The notes below the pieces were generated by a model. That model did not search any database. It was not told where the DNA came from and saw nothing but the letters and a program-made list of their open reading frames with translations. Positions 1 through 6,783 of a stretch of 6,850 nucleotides of DNA are shown here, one piece after another. Origin of the DNA: Corynebacterium kroppenstedtii (GTDB taxonomy: Bacteria; Actinomycetota; Actinomycetes; Mycobacteriales; Mycobacteriaceae); contig NZ_QFRA01000051.1 in assembly GCF_003243515.1 (NCBI RefSeq), forward strand, positions 1-6,850. Reading direction: 5' to 3'. Made by a program: the position numbers and the translations under genes. Every line of letters begins with the position of its first letter. The stretch's first letter is position 1.

Positions 1-20
1 TAAATTCAACTTTTTCATAA

Positions 21-464
21 TTATGGACCTCAATAGAAATTATATTTGAACAAGCACAACTTGTTAACCAACTGTTGTCCATCCTCTATGGTTTGCTGGC
101 CCTATCGGTGATCATCGCGATTGTTGGGATTATTAACACGCTCGCGCTCAGCATTGTTGAGCGTCGGCAAGAAATCGGGATGCTTCGTGCCGTGGGCATG
201 GTCCGCGGGCAAGTACGCCGCATGATCACCCTCGAAAGCATCCAATTGTCCCTCTATGGTGCGATTATTGGGGTGAATATTGGGCTCTACATTGGGTGGA
301 TGTTCATGAACGTCATGAAAACGCAAGGCATTACGCAAATTGTCATTCCGTGGGAACATATCATCGCAATGCTCATCGCATCAGCGGTCGTTGGCATCAT
401 CGCTGCGGTCTGGCCTGGCATACGCGCCTCGCGGATCAGCCCACTCGACGTCATCGCCGATTAA
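21..464 (+). pseudogene. C-terminal fragment of an FtsX/MacB-type ABC transporter permease
   Basis: This is the last ~130-148 residues of an FtsX-like permease, a membrane protein that normally pairs with an ABC ATPase in lipid/lipoprotein handling, drug efflux or cell-wall control. Three membrane segments are visible, counted from the TTG at 75: about residues 3-27, 58-79 and 95-115. After the first comes the family's cytoplasmic coupling segment (VERRQEIGMLRAVGM), and the tail (WPGIRASRISPLDVIAD) is typical of the C-terminus. Recognisable homology begins before that TTG, at about position 45 (FEQAQLVNQLL), so the TTG is not a true start and it has no ribosome binding site. The open frame is closed by TAA at 18-20, and the first 60 bases are only about 25% G+C. 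The N-terminal and periplasmic parts and any partner ATPase are absent from the window. I infer a 5'-truncated or frameshifted gene. The family call is firm, its substrate unknown. Confidence 0.8.
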
Positions 465-470
465 GTCGGG

Positions 471-495
471 GCGGGACTGCGGAGTCCGCACCCGC
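471..495. terminator. GC-rich hairpin between convergent genes, possible bidirectional terminator
   Basis: GCGGG (471-475) pairs with CCCGC (491-495), and TGCGG (478-482) pairs with CCGCA (486-490). There is a two-base AC bulge on one side and a three-base loop. It fills the 30-nt gap between the FtsX fragment and the end of the fused ATPase gene, touching the latter's stop codon. No T-run follows on either strand, so it is not a classical intrinsic terminator. Its placement between converging genes is the main argument. Confidence 0.45.
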
Positions 496-2258
496 TAGGC
501 ATCGCCCAGGTCGATACTCCCGCCCGGGATCGAATCAATCAGGCTACGCGTGTATTCCTCACACGGATGGTCGAACAGCTCATCCGTTGTTCCGCGCTCC
601 ACCAAACGCCCCTGGCGCATCACCAGCACGTCGTCGGCAATCTGCTTCACCACCGCAAGGTCATGGGTGATGAACAAATAGCTCAGCCCCATTTCTGCCT
701 GCAGTTCATTCAACAGGTTCAGGATCTGCGACTGCACCAGCACGTCCAGGGCAGACACCGCCTCATCGCAGATGACGACATCAGGGTCCAGGGCCAATGC
801 GCGCGCAATTGCAACGCGCTGCCGCTGACCGCCGGATAGTTCCGACGGGAACCTGTGCATCATTGCCGCCGGCATGGCCACGCGGTCCAACAATTCGCGG
901 ACCTTCTTTTCGCGGCTCGCTCGATTCCCAATGTTGTGAATTCTCAGGGGCTCCGCGATCGTGTTGAACACCGAATACATCGGATCGATCGACCCAAACG
1001 GATTCTGGAAAATAGGCTGCACCCTGCGTCGGAAAGCAAGTTCTTGTTTTCGGTTCAAAGCGGTGACATCGCGCCCATTAAACGTGACCGAACCCCGCGT
1101 GGGCTGCAGCAGGCCGAGGATCATCTTCGCCACGGTGGACTTGCCTGAACCAGACTCCCCCACCAGCGCCGTTGTGGTCCCGCGCCGGATGTAGAAATTC
1201 ACATCCGCAGCGGCCGTGAACATGCTCTTCTTCCACGGTGGGCCACCCGGGATCGGAAAATCCTTCCCCAGGTCATGGACTTCAATAATGTGCTCGACGT
1301 CGCCATCCTGCGCCGCGTGCGGACCCGTGGTGCGCTCAAGGGCCCGTTCTTCGGCCTCGTGGGCCACTTTTTCACGCTGTTCGATGACGTCATGACGTCG
1401 CGCCCGCAATGACGGAGCCGCCCCCACCAGCTTTTGCGTGTAGGGGTGCCGAGGATCTTGAAGAATCTCCAGCGCAGGACCCGATTCCACGACGCGCCCC
1501 TGGCTCATCACGACGATCCGATCCGCGCGTTCGGCCGCCAAACCGAGGTCGTGAGTAATCAGCATCACTGCAGTGCCCAGCTCATGGGTCAGCGAGTCTA
1601 GATGGTCCAAGATGTGCCGCTGCACGGTGACATCGAGTGCCGACGTCGGTTCGTCGGCAATAAGCAGCTTCGGACGCGCCGCCAAACCAATCGCGATCAA
1701 CGCGCGCTGACGCATACCGCCCGAATACTCGTGCGGATACTGGTTCACGCGCTTATCAGCGTCGGGCAACCCGGCCTCCGAAAGCAGCTCGACAGCCCGC
1801 TTATGGGCAGCAGACCCCGTCGCGACGTTGTTGGCCTTCAAGGCCTCCTTAACTTGAAAACCTACTTTCCACACGGGGTTCAAGTTCGACATGGGATCTT
1901 GCGGAACTAAACCGATGTCCGCACCACGCAGCGCCGTCAGCTCCTTAGGCGACGCGTGCGTGATATCCCGACCGTCGAAAGTGATGGTGCCACCGGTCAC
2001 ATGGCCCCCACCGGGGAGCAAACCGATGATCGAATGTGCCGTCGTGGATTTACCCGAACCAGATTCGCCGACGATCGCGACAGTCTCCCCCGGGTAAATG
2101 TCGAGGTTGACTCCAAACACCGTCGGTATCGGACTTTTCTTACCGCCGAAGGCGATATCGACGTCGCGCATCTGCAACAGCGGGCGGGTATCGTCGCTGG
2201 AGTTTTGCGTGCCGACGCTCTGCTCAGGTTTATTCGCGGAATGTGGGATCGATGTCAT
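495..2258 (-). CDS. oppD: Fused double ATP-binding protein of a peptide ABC importer (OppD-OppF/DppD-DppF type)
   Basis: This cytoplasmic ATPase energises peptide import and carries both nucleotide-binding domains in one 587-residue chain. Domain 1 has Walker A GESGSGKST (64-72), Q-loop Q120, signature YSGGMRQ (178-184), Walker B LLIADEP (198-204) and H-loop H236. The peptide-transporter C-terminal motif RHPYT follows at 270-274. A charged linker (about 285-325) leads to domain 2, with Walker A GESGSGKST (367-375), Q418, LSGGQRQ (474-480), Walker B VVICDEA (494-500) and H532. All catalytic residues are present in both halves, so it looks intact. The ATG overlaps the upstream oppC stop as ATGA, with AAGGAG at 2270-2275 eleven nt before it, so its translation is probably coupled to oppC. 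This matters because oppC carries a premature stop. Fused ATPases of this kind are common in actinobacteria. Opp versus Dpp specificity cannot be read from the sequence. Confidence 0.95.
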   Translation of the reverse strand: MTSIPHSANKPEQSVGTQNSSDDTRPLLQMRDVDIAFGGKKSPIPTVFGVNLDIYPGETVAIVGESGSGKSTTAHSIIGLLPGGGHVTGGTITFDGRDITHASPKELTALRGADIGLVPQDPMSNLNPVWKVGFQVKEALKANNVATGSAAHKRAVELLSEAGLPDADKRVNQYPHEYSGGMRQRALIAIGLAARPKLLIADEPTSALDVTVQRHILDHLDSLTHELGTAVMLITHDLGLAAERADRIVVMSQGRVVESGPALEILQDPRHPYTQKLVGAAPSLRARRHDVIEQREKVAHEAEERALERTTGPHAAQDGDVEHIIEVHDLGKDFPIPGGPPWKKSMFTAAADVNFYIRRGTTTALVGESGSGKSTVAKMILGLLQPTRGSVTFNGRDVTALNRKQELAFRRRVQPIFQNPFGSIDPMYSVFNTIAEPLRIHNIGNRASREKKVRELLDRVAMPAAMMHRFPSELSGGQRQRVAIARALALDPDVVICDEAVSALDVLVQSQILNLLNELQAEMGLSYLFITHDLAVVKQIADDVLVMRQGRLVERGTTDELFDHPCEEYTRSLIDSIPGGSIDLGDA

Positions 2259-3349
2259 GAGGCCGTACGCTCCTTCGGGTCGAGGGCATCCTTTAACGCA
2301 TCCCCCAGCATGATGAAGCCCAGCACCGTGATGGCCAGGGCACCCGCGGGGTAGAACAGCGTCGACGGCGCTGCTCGGAGGGTGTTTTGCGCCGTGGAGA
2401 TGTCATTGCCCCACGACACCGTTTGTGGCGGTAATCCAATGCCCAGGTAGGACAGCGTTGCTTCCGCCACGATATAGATGCCCAGCGACGTAGTTGCCAT
2501 AACAATGATGAGCGCGAGGCAGTTGGGGATGATGTGGCGCAGCAGAATCTTCCATTGCGAGAGACCAAGCGCACGCGACGCCATGACGTAATCGTTGTTT
2601 TTCACCGTCATGACGGCGCCGCGCACAATGCGCGCCATCTGCGGCCAGCCGAATGCGGACAACACGAGGATGACGGTCAGCGTGTTGCGCTCACTGAACA
2701 GCTACATCAGAACGATGCCCGCGAGGATCAGCGGTATCGCGAAGAAAATATCGGTCAGGCGGGAGAGCACCGCGTCCAACCAGCCGCCGACATACCCGGC
2801 CACCGAGCCAATGATCGTCCCCAGAATCGTGATGACGATCGTGACGGACACGCCGATCACGACCGAGGCGCGCGCCCCGTACAACGTGCGGGAGTACACG
2901 TCGTAGCCCTGTCGAGTGAAACCAAACGGGTGCGAGGCTTCGGGCCCCTCCAGCGATTTACTCAGATCAGCAGTTTTCGGGTCCGTCGACGTAAACAGCC
3001 CGGGGAAGAACGTTACCAGCAGCACTGCCAGAATAATCACCATTGATACCCAGAACAGGGGACGACGCCGCAACCGCTGCCAGGCTTCCGCCCACGTGCC
3101 CAGCGGCTTCTTGTCCGCCAGGAGATCGTCACGCGATGGTTCATCCGCGGCCACTGTTTCAGCGACCCACCGTTCCGTTCGCGATGACGTAACTAGCCCG
3201 GCACCGTGGCCCTCGCAGCTCTCATGGCGTCCCGCCGTCGGGGAATGAGTTTCCGCTGCCAATGAATTCCCTCCGTGAGACGTCGGCAATTCTTTCGATG
3301 TTTCCCCTGCTGATGACCTATGGGCGGGTGTGTGTGATGGATTAGGCAT
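2255..3349 (-). pseudogene. oppC: Peptide ABC transporter permease OppC/DppC, interrupted by an in-frame amber codon
   Basis: This is the second inner-membrane permease of the peptide importer. The frame has 364 codon positions but TAG stands at codon 216 (2702-2704). Codons 1-215 include a hydrophilic leader (1-85), a first membrane segment (about 98-118), the family motif HPFGFTRQGYDVYSRTLYGAR (140-160, start of the transmembrane core) and further helices up to FAIPLILAGIVLM. After the stop the same frame continues without a shift: LFSERNTLTVILVLSAFGWPQ, the EAA coupling loop (about 257-276, ASRALGLSQWKILLRHIIPN) and two more helices. The truncated product lacks the loop that docks the ATPase. 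The ATG at 3349 was chosen because GAGGA lies 7 nt upstream and because it overlaps the oppB stop by 8 nt; the longer TTG start at 3388 has no such support. Real nonsense mutation, sequence error or readthrough cannot be told apart here. Confidence 0.88.
2702..2704 (-). other. Premature in-frame TAG stop in oppC
   Basis: Read on the - strand, the codons are CTG ATG TAG CTG TTC. The frame on both sides is the same and encodes continuous OppC-like sequence. A single C-to-T change from CAG (Gln) is the simplest origin, but this is inferred from codon similarity and no intact homologue was compared. The nearest possible restart, GTG at 2665, has no purine-rich binding site before it. Confidence 0.9.
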
Positions 3350-4268
3350 AGCGGATCCTCGGGTCAAGAAGTGCGTAGAGCAGGTCAATAAGGAGATTCG
3401 ATACGACGAAGATAATGACTAAGACCGTGACGACGGACACGACGGTCGGCGCTTCGCCCAACATCACAGCGTGATAGACCAGGCCGCCCACGCCGTTGAT
3501 GTTGAAGATGCCTTCGGTGACGATCGCCCCGCCCATGAGGGCCGCGAGGTCAGCGCCGATGAACGTCACGACGGGGATCATGGAGTTCCGCAAGACGTGG
3601 TGGAGGATGACCTGCGGTTTGCTCATTCCCCGGGCGTATGCGGTGCGCACGAAGTCCCGGCCCAGCGCTTCGGCCACTTCTGAACGGGTCAAGCACAGCA
3701 CGTAGGCGAAAGACACCAGCCCCAGCACGAATGCGGGCATGAGGAGGTGTTTGAAGTCGCCTTGCGCACCGACGGTGGCGGGCAGGATTCCCCATTTAAT
3801 GCCGAAGAGGAACTGGGCGACGAAGCCGATGACGAAGATCGGCACCGTGATGATGAAAAGAGAGATGACGAGGACGGTAGAGTCGAACAGCCCACCTTTC
3901 TTCAGCCCGGCGAGGACACCGAAACCAATACCGAATACGGTTTCGATAACGATGGCCATCAGCGCCAGCCGAATCGTGACGGGGAACGCATTTCCCAGAA
4001 CAGTGCCGACGCTTTGTCCGGAAAACGTTTGCCCCAGGTCACCGGTAAAAATCCCCTTGAGGTACAGGAGATATTGGACGATAAGTGGCTGATCTAAGTG
4101 ATATTGCGAGCGGATAGAGTGGATAATCTCCGGGCTCAGTGGTTTATCCCCGGCTAGTGCTGCGACGGGGTCGCCCGGGGTGAGGAACACCATGGCGTAA
4201 ATGAGGAATGTTGCGACGAGAAAGACGGGCACCATCTGTAATAATCGTTTTCCGATATACCAAAGCAT
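3342..4268 (-). CDS. oppB: Peptide ABC transporter permease OppB/DppB
   Basis: This 308-residue integral membrane permease forms half of the peptide translocation channel. About six membrane segments are visible, roughly at 9-29, 100-121, 130-156, 175-193, 230-250 and 275-300. The N-terminus (MLWYIGKRLLQMVPVFLVAT) and the FLTPGDPVAALAG stretch (28-40) are typical of OppB/DppB. The ATPase-coupling EAA loop is at about 205-232 (RTAYARGMSKPQ...), and GIFNINGVGGL (253-263) matches the conserved segment before the last helix. Length and motif order are normal and nothing is missing. AAGGA at 4275-4279 stands 6 nt before the ATG. The gene follows oppA by 36 nt with no terminator and its stop overlaps the oppC start by 8 nt, so it is co-transcribed with both. 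Dipeptide versus oligopeptide specificity is undetermined. Confidence 0.95.
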   Translation of the reverse strand: MLWYIGKRLLQMVPVFLVATFLIYAMVFLTPGDPVAALAGDKPLSPEIIHSIRSQYHLDQPLIVQYLLYLKGIFTGDLGQTFSGQSVGTVLGNAFPVTIRLALMAIVIETVFGIGFGVLAGLKKGGLFDSTVLVISLFIITVPIFVIGFVAQFLFGIKWGILPATVGAQGDFKHLLMPAFVLGLVSFAYVLCLTRSEVAEALGRDFVRTAYARGMSKPQVILHHVLRNSMIPVVTFIGADLAALMGGAIVTEGIFNINGVGGLVYHAVMLGEAPTVVSVVTVLVIIFVVSNLLIDLLYALLDPRIRYA

Positions 4269-4304
4269 GAGGGGTCCTTATCGTGGGGGAGCCTTATCGA
4301 TGGG

Positions 4305-5936
4305 TCAGCTCTTCATGATTTCCGTGAAGATGGGGACGCCTTTCCAGTCGTAATTCACGTTCGATAGCGAGGTAGTCCACGCGGCAGACGCGGTGTAGTA
4401 GAACAACGGGATTTCGGGGAGCTCCCGCATGAGAATTGCCTGCGCCTTCGCGTAGATTTCCTGCGCTTTCTTCTGATCGCTTTCCTTCGATGCGTCTTTC
4501 AGGAGGTTGTCGAATTCCGCGTTGGTATATTTACCGTCATTCGACGCTCCATTCGTCGCGAATTGGGGTTGGAGAAAATTCGCTTGTGAAGGGAAGTCTG
4601 CCTGCCACCCGCTTCGGAAAGCGGTATGAATCGACCCACTCGATACTTCGTTTCGGAGTGCTTTGAAGTTAGGGTACGCCTTGCCCGTGGCGTCGATCCC
4701 CAAAACGTTGTGAATACTATTCGATACGGCTTCGACCCATTCCTTATGGCCGCCGTCCGAGTTGTACGCGATCTCTAGTTTCCCGCTGTACGGTTTGATC
4801 TCGTCAGCCTTCTTCCACAGCTCTTTGGCCTTGTCCGGGTTATAGTCCAGGACATCGCTGCCCTCGACATTCGGCACGTCGCCGAGCGTCGTCGCCGTAA
4901 AGTCCTTCGCTGGCACGCGCGTACCGTTCATGATCTTGTCGGAAATTTGCTTCCGGTTGATCGCCATAGAGATCGCTTGCCGACGTAAATGCCCCTCCTC
5001 ATCGTTGCCGAAATGATCGAGCCACTGCGGAATGACGAAGCCCCCATTGGAAGCGATCGGCTTCACCAAATGCGTGGACGGGAAGTCATCTTTGAAGGTC
5101 TGCATCGCCGTCGGCGGAACGGTCTGACCGATGATGTCGAGGTTGCCCGCCTGCAGATCGGTGTACGCCGTATCAAGATTTTCGTACAGCTTAAAGGTGA
5201 CACCGCCGTTCTTCGGCTTATCATCACCAGCGTATTTGTCGTTCTTTACTGTTCGGATCGAACTGTTGTGGGTCCACGCATTCTGGCCGTCTAACTTATA
5301 GGGACCATTGCCGACGGGATGCTCGCCGAAGCTCTTCGGATCGTCGAAGAATGATTGCGGGAGCGGGAAGAATGGCGTCGCGTCGAGGCTGATGGGGAAT
5401 TGGGAGTCCGGATCCGAGAGCGTAATCGTGAATTCTTTATCATTCACTTTTTGCAGCCCGGACAGCTTTTCGACGCTACTGCTGGGGTCTTTGACGTCGT
5501 CAAACCCTTTAATATTTGAGAAGAAGTCTTGCTGTTTTTGGGCGTTTTTGCCGGCTGCGCCGTAATTCCAGGCGTCGATGAATGAATCCGCAGTCACGGG
5601 TGTTCCGTCGGTGAATGTCCACCCGTCTTTGAGCCGGACGGTGAATTCTGTGCTGTCTGGATTAGCGGTGATGGAATCAGCGACCTGGTTATGCGCCTTA
5701 CCATTTTCGTCGTAAGACACAAGGCCGCGATACAGAAGTTCGAGTACCTGGGAACCATTTGATTCGTTGGTATTTGTGGTTATGAGTCCGTTTTGGGGTT
5801 CCGACGCTGCGGTCCGGACGATGTTGGGGTCTCCCGCTCCGTCGAGAGTGGTCCCACCCCCATCACCGCAGGCAACGAGACCGGTTGCGGATAACGCCAG
5901 AGTTGCGATAGCTGCAGCCACTGAACGTAGACGCAT
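4305..5936 (-). CDS. oppA: Peptide-binding lipoprotein, SBP_bac_5 family (OppA/DppA-like)
   Basis: This is the extracellular substrate-binding component that captures peptides and delivers them to the OppB/OppC channel. The 543-residue product begins with a lipoprotein signal: positively charged MRLR, a hydrophobic stretch and the lipobox LVAC with the lipid-carrying cysteine at residue 23. A Gly-rich linker follows. The family hallmark is at about 102-126 (LKDGWTFTDGTPVTADSF), preceded by EPQNGLITTNTNE (46-58), which resembles actinobacterial peptide-binding lipoproteins. Length is normal. The ATG at 5936 is preferred over a GTG eight codons earlier because AAAGGAG (5945-5951) sits 8 nt upstream and because the lipoprotein signal then starts correctly. 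It is the first gene of the operon, with 289 nt of noncoding DNA before it. Binding proteins of this family can also carry nickel, heme or other ligands, so peptide specificity is the default inference. Confidence 0.93.
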   Translation of the reverse strand: MRLRSVAAAIATLALSATGLVACGDGGGTTLDGAGDPNIVRTAASEPQNGLITTNTNESNGSQVLELLYRGLVSYDENGKAHNQVADSITANPDSTEFTVRLKDGWTFTDGTPVTADSFIDAWNYGAAGKNAQKQQDFFSNIKGFDDVKDPSSSVEKLSGLQKVNDKEFTITLSDPDSQFPISLDATPFFPLPQSFFDDPKSFGEHPVGNGPYKLDGQNAWTHNSSIRTVKNDKYAGDDKPKNGGVTFKLYENLDTAYTDLQAGNLDIIGQTVPPTAMQTFKDDFPSTHLVKPIASNGGFVIPQWLDHFGNDEEGHLRRQAISMAINRKQISDKIMNGTRVPAKDFTATTLGDVPNVEGSDVLDYNPDKAKELWKKADEIKPYSGKLEIAYNSDGGHKEWVEAVSNSIHNVLGIDATGKAYPNFKALRNEVSSGSIHTAFRSGWQADFPSQANFLQPQFATNGASNDGKYTNAEFDNLLKDASKESDQKKAQEIYAKAQAILMRELPEIPLFYYTASAAWTTSLSNVNYDWKGVPIFTEIMKS

Positions 5937-5944
5937 AATGAGGG

Positions 5945-5951
5945 CTCCTTT
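5945..5951 (-). promoter_or_regulatory. Strong ribosome binding site of oppA, deciding its start
   Basis: AAAGGAG on the - strand lies 8 nt before the ATG at 5936. It would lie inside the coding region if the upstream GTG (5960) were used, so it fixes the 543-residue version as the likely product. Confidence 0.8.
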
Positions 5952-6225
5952 AAACAGCACAGCTAAAGCCGCTTTTAAGTCACGCGCGTGCCCTTCAAGG
6001 GCGGGATAGCCTAAACGCGGCGATTTGGGTTTTGGTAAATGACTTTAATAAACGACGGTGGTGGACGATAGTGCGTAATTACGGAATTTAGATTACGTCG
6101 GTTTCCCGTGATTACCTATCTCGTTGGGAAGATTTAACGTCCAGGAAACTTTCCATTCCACCCGAATGGTTGGCGCATCCGAATGATGAGCGCATACGGG
6201 TAACCATGTTCAGGAAACGACGCAC
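5952..6225 (-). promoter_or_regulatory. Upstream regulatory region of the peptide-import operon
   Basis: No coding signal was found here, so the operon promoter should lie in this stretch, since the next gene upstream (DUF2871) ends at 6226. Candidate -10 elements on the - strand are TAGGCT (6008-6013) and TAAATT (6085-6090), but neither has a good -35 at normal spacing, so I do not name a promoter. Possible operators are the perfect palindrome CGTAATTACG (6074-6083), GGAAAcTTTCC (6144-6154), CCATTC-5 nt-GAATGG (6153-6169) and a tandem 17-nt repeat (6163-6196). The clustering suggests control by one or more DNA-binding proteins, which I cannot identify. Confidence 0.5.
6163..6196. repeat. Two tandem 17-nt imperfect direct repeats
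   Basis: Both units read CGAATG, four variable bases, GCGCAT and one more base: 6163-6179 and 6180-6196. Thirteen of 17 positions match, with both six-base blocks identical. It is noncoding, about 230 nt before the oppA start and just beyond the end of the DUF2871 gene. Only two copies are present, and operator function is inferred from position alone. Confidence 0.6.
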
Positions 6226-6233
6226 CTAGTGCG
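6221..6233 (-). terminator. Weak hairpin at the end of the DUF2871 gene
   Basis: CGCAC (6221-6225) and GTGCG (6229-6233) pair around the gene's own TAG stop. The stem is only five pairs and on the - strand is followed by TCGTTT, not a real T-run. It may be a weak or factor-assisted terminator, or chance. If it does not stop transcription, the DUF2871 message could continue into the oppA operon on the same strand. Confidence 0.25.
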
Positions 6234-6654
6234 ATACGTTATTTTTCCTTCGCCATCTTTTAACATATTTATTCAAGATGACGAAGAAGAGAACGAACCC
6301 AACGGTGATAATAATGTGGCCCATACCTGCGAAAACAGCCAACGATTCGGGAAAGTCTTTACCGAGGACCTGACGAATACCGTGAAACGCGAGAAATCCG
6401 ACGGTCCAGGCTGCACCCGCGTTGTAAATCCAAAAGAATGTGGTGAAGCGCCGATCTTTATCGATTCGGAGTACGAGGGTGAAGACAAGGAACAGGAGGT
6501 TCATTGTCATACCGAGAATAAGCGAGTGGGTGTGCACCACAGACAGTTGAGTGGTGCCTTCAAAATCGTGGGCTCTGGTGAATTCGCGATAAAAGACTCC
6601 GGCGATGACACCGATGGCCAACCAAACGGTGGCGGCAATAAACAGCTTCCTCAT
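6226..6654 (-). CDS. DUF2871 family four-helix membrane protein
   Basis: This 142-residue integral membrane protein has the pattern of DUF2871 proteins, whose function I do not know of as established. Four hydrophobic helices are visible at about 4-22, 41-62, 72-93 and 103-127, with a basic C-terminal tail (KRWRRKN, 132-138). Histidines lie in or at the edge of the helices: H41 and H43 (VVHTHSLILGM), H91 (LAFHGIRQVLG) and H113 (GMGHIIITVGF). Such residues could bind heme or metal, but that is inference only. The ATG at 6654 is the only start giving all four helices; its binding site is poor (GGGGG two nt upstream). It is on the same strand as the peptide operon, 289 nt before oppA, and is probably transcribed separately. 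Length and ends look complete. Confidence 0.85.
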   Translation of the reverse strand: MRKLFIAATVWLAIGVIAGVFYREFTRAHDFEGTTQLSVVHTHSLILGMTMNLLFLVFTLVLRIDKDRRFTTFFWIYNAGAAWTVGFLAFHGIRQVLGKDFPESLAVFAGMGHIIITVGFVLFFVILNKYVKRWRRKNNVSH

Positions 6655-6677
6655 AGCCCCCAGGCTAGCAATGGCCT

Positions 6678-6706
6678 TCTATAGGGATTTCATTCGGATG
6701 AGAAGA
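6678..6706 (-). promoter_or_regulatory. Candidate promoter of the DUF2871 gene
   Basis: A -10-like TATAGA (6678-6683, read on the - strand) would start transcription roughly 16 nt before the ATG. The -35 position 17 nt further up reads TCTTCT, a poor match to TTGACA. CATCCGAATG (6691-6700) lies between the two elements and also occurs upstream of oppA. The -10 is plausible, the rest weak. Confidence 0.35.
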
Positions 6707-6750
6707 GAGCGGAAGAAGCCACTCCGGCAATACATAAGCAAATATAGGAT

Positions 6751-6777
6751 CGCCCACCCGTTTTTCGGGTGTGGGCG
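6751..6777. terminator. GC-rich hairpin with TTTTT loop
   Basis: CGCCCA and CCCG (6751-6760) pair with CGGG and TGGGCG (6766-6777), leaving a two-base bulge and the five T's as the loop. No T-run follows the stem on either strand. It may be a second, weaker stop behind the larger stem-loop to its right, or a structured element in a leader; the evidence does not decide. Confidence 0.4.
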
Positions 6778-6783
6778 TACGCA

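Noticed and set aside
75..464. A complete small permease starting at TTG 75
   Set aside because: The homologous frame extends upstream of this TTG, there is no ribosome binding site, and 129 residues is far short of any FtsX permease.
2255..2665. A separate 136-residue permease gene starting at GTG 2665
   Set aside because: It is the same frame as the upstream part of oppC, lacks a ribosome binding site and starts in mid-domain; it is the second half of the interrupted gene.
3350..3388. Longer OppC starting at TTG 3388
   Set aside because: The ATG at 3349 has GAGGA at proper spacing and an operon-typical 8-nt overlap with oppB.
5937..5960. Longer binding protein starting at GTG 5960
   Set aside because: The added residues lie over the AAAGGAG site and would disturb a clean lipoprotein signal.
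495..5960. Many + strand open frames across the operon
   Set aside because: They are antisense to well-supported genes, have repetitive Arg/His/Ala-rich products typical of shadow frames, and lack recognisable domains.
6000..6018. DtxR-type iron box on the - strand (TTAGG...CC)
   Set aside because: Only about 12 of 19 positions match the consensus and the symmetrical second half is missing, so it was not called.
6229..6684. A + strand frame of 151 residues opposite DUF2871
   Set aside because: It has no domain features and mirrors a convincing four-helix protein on the - strand.
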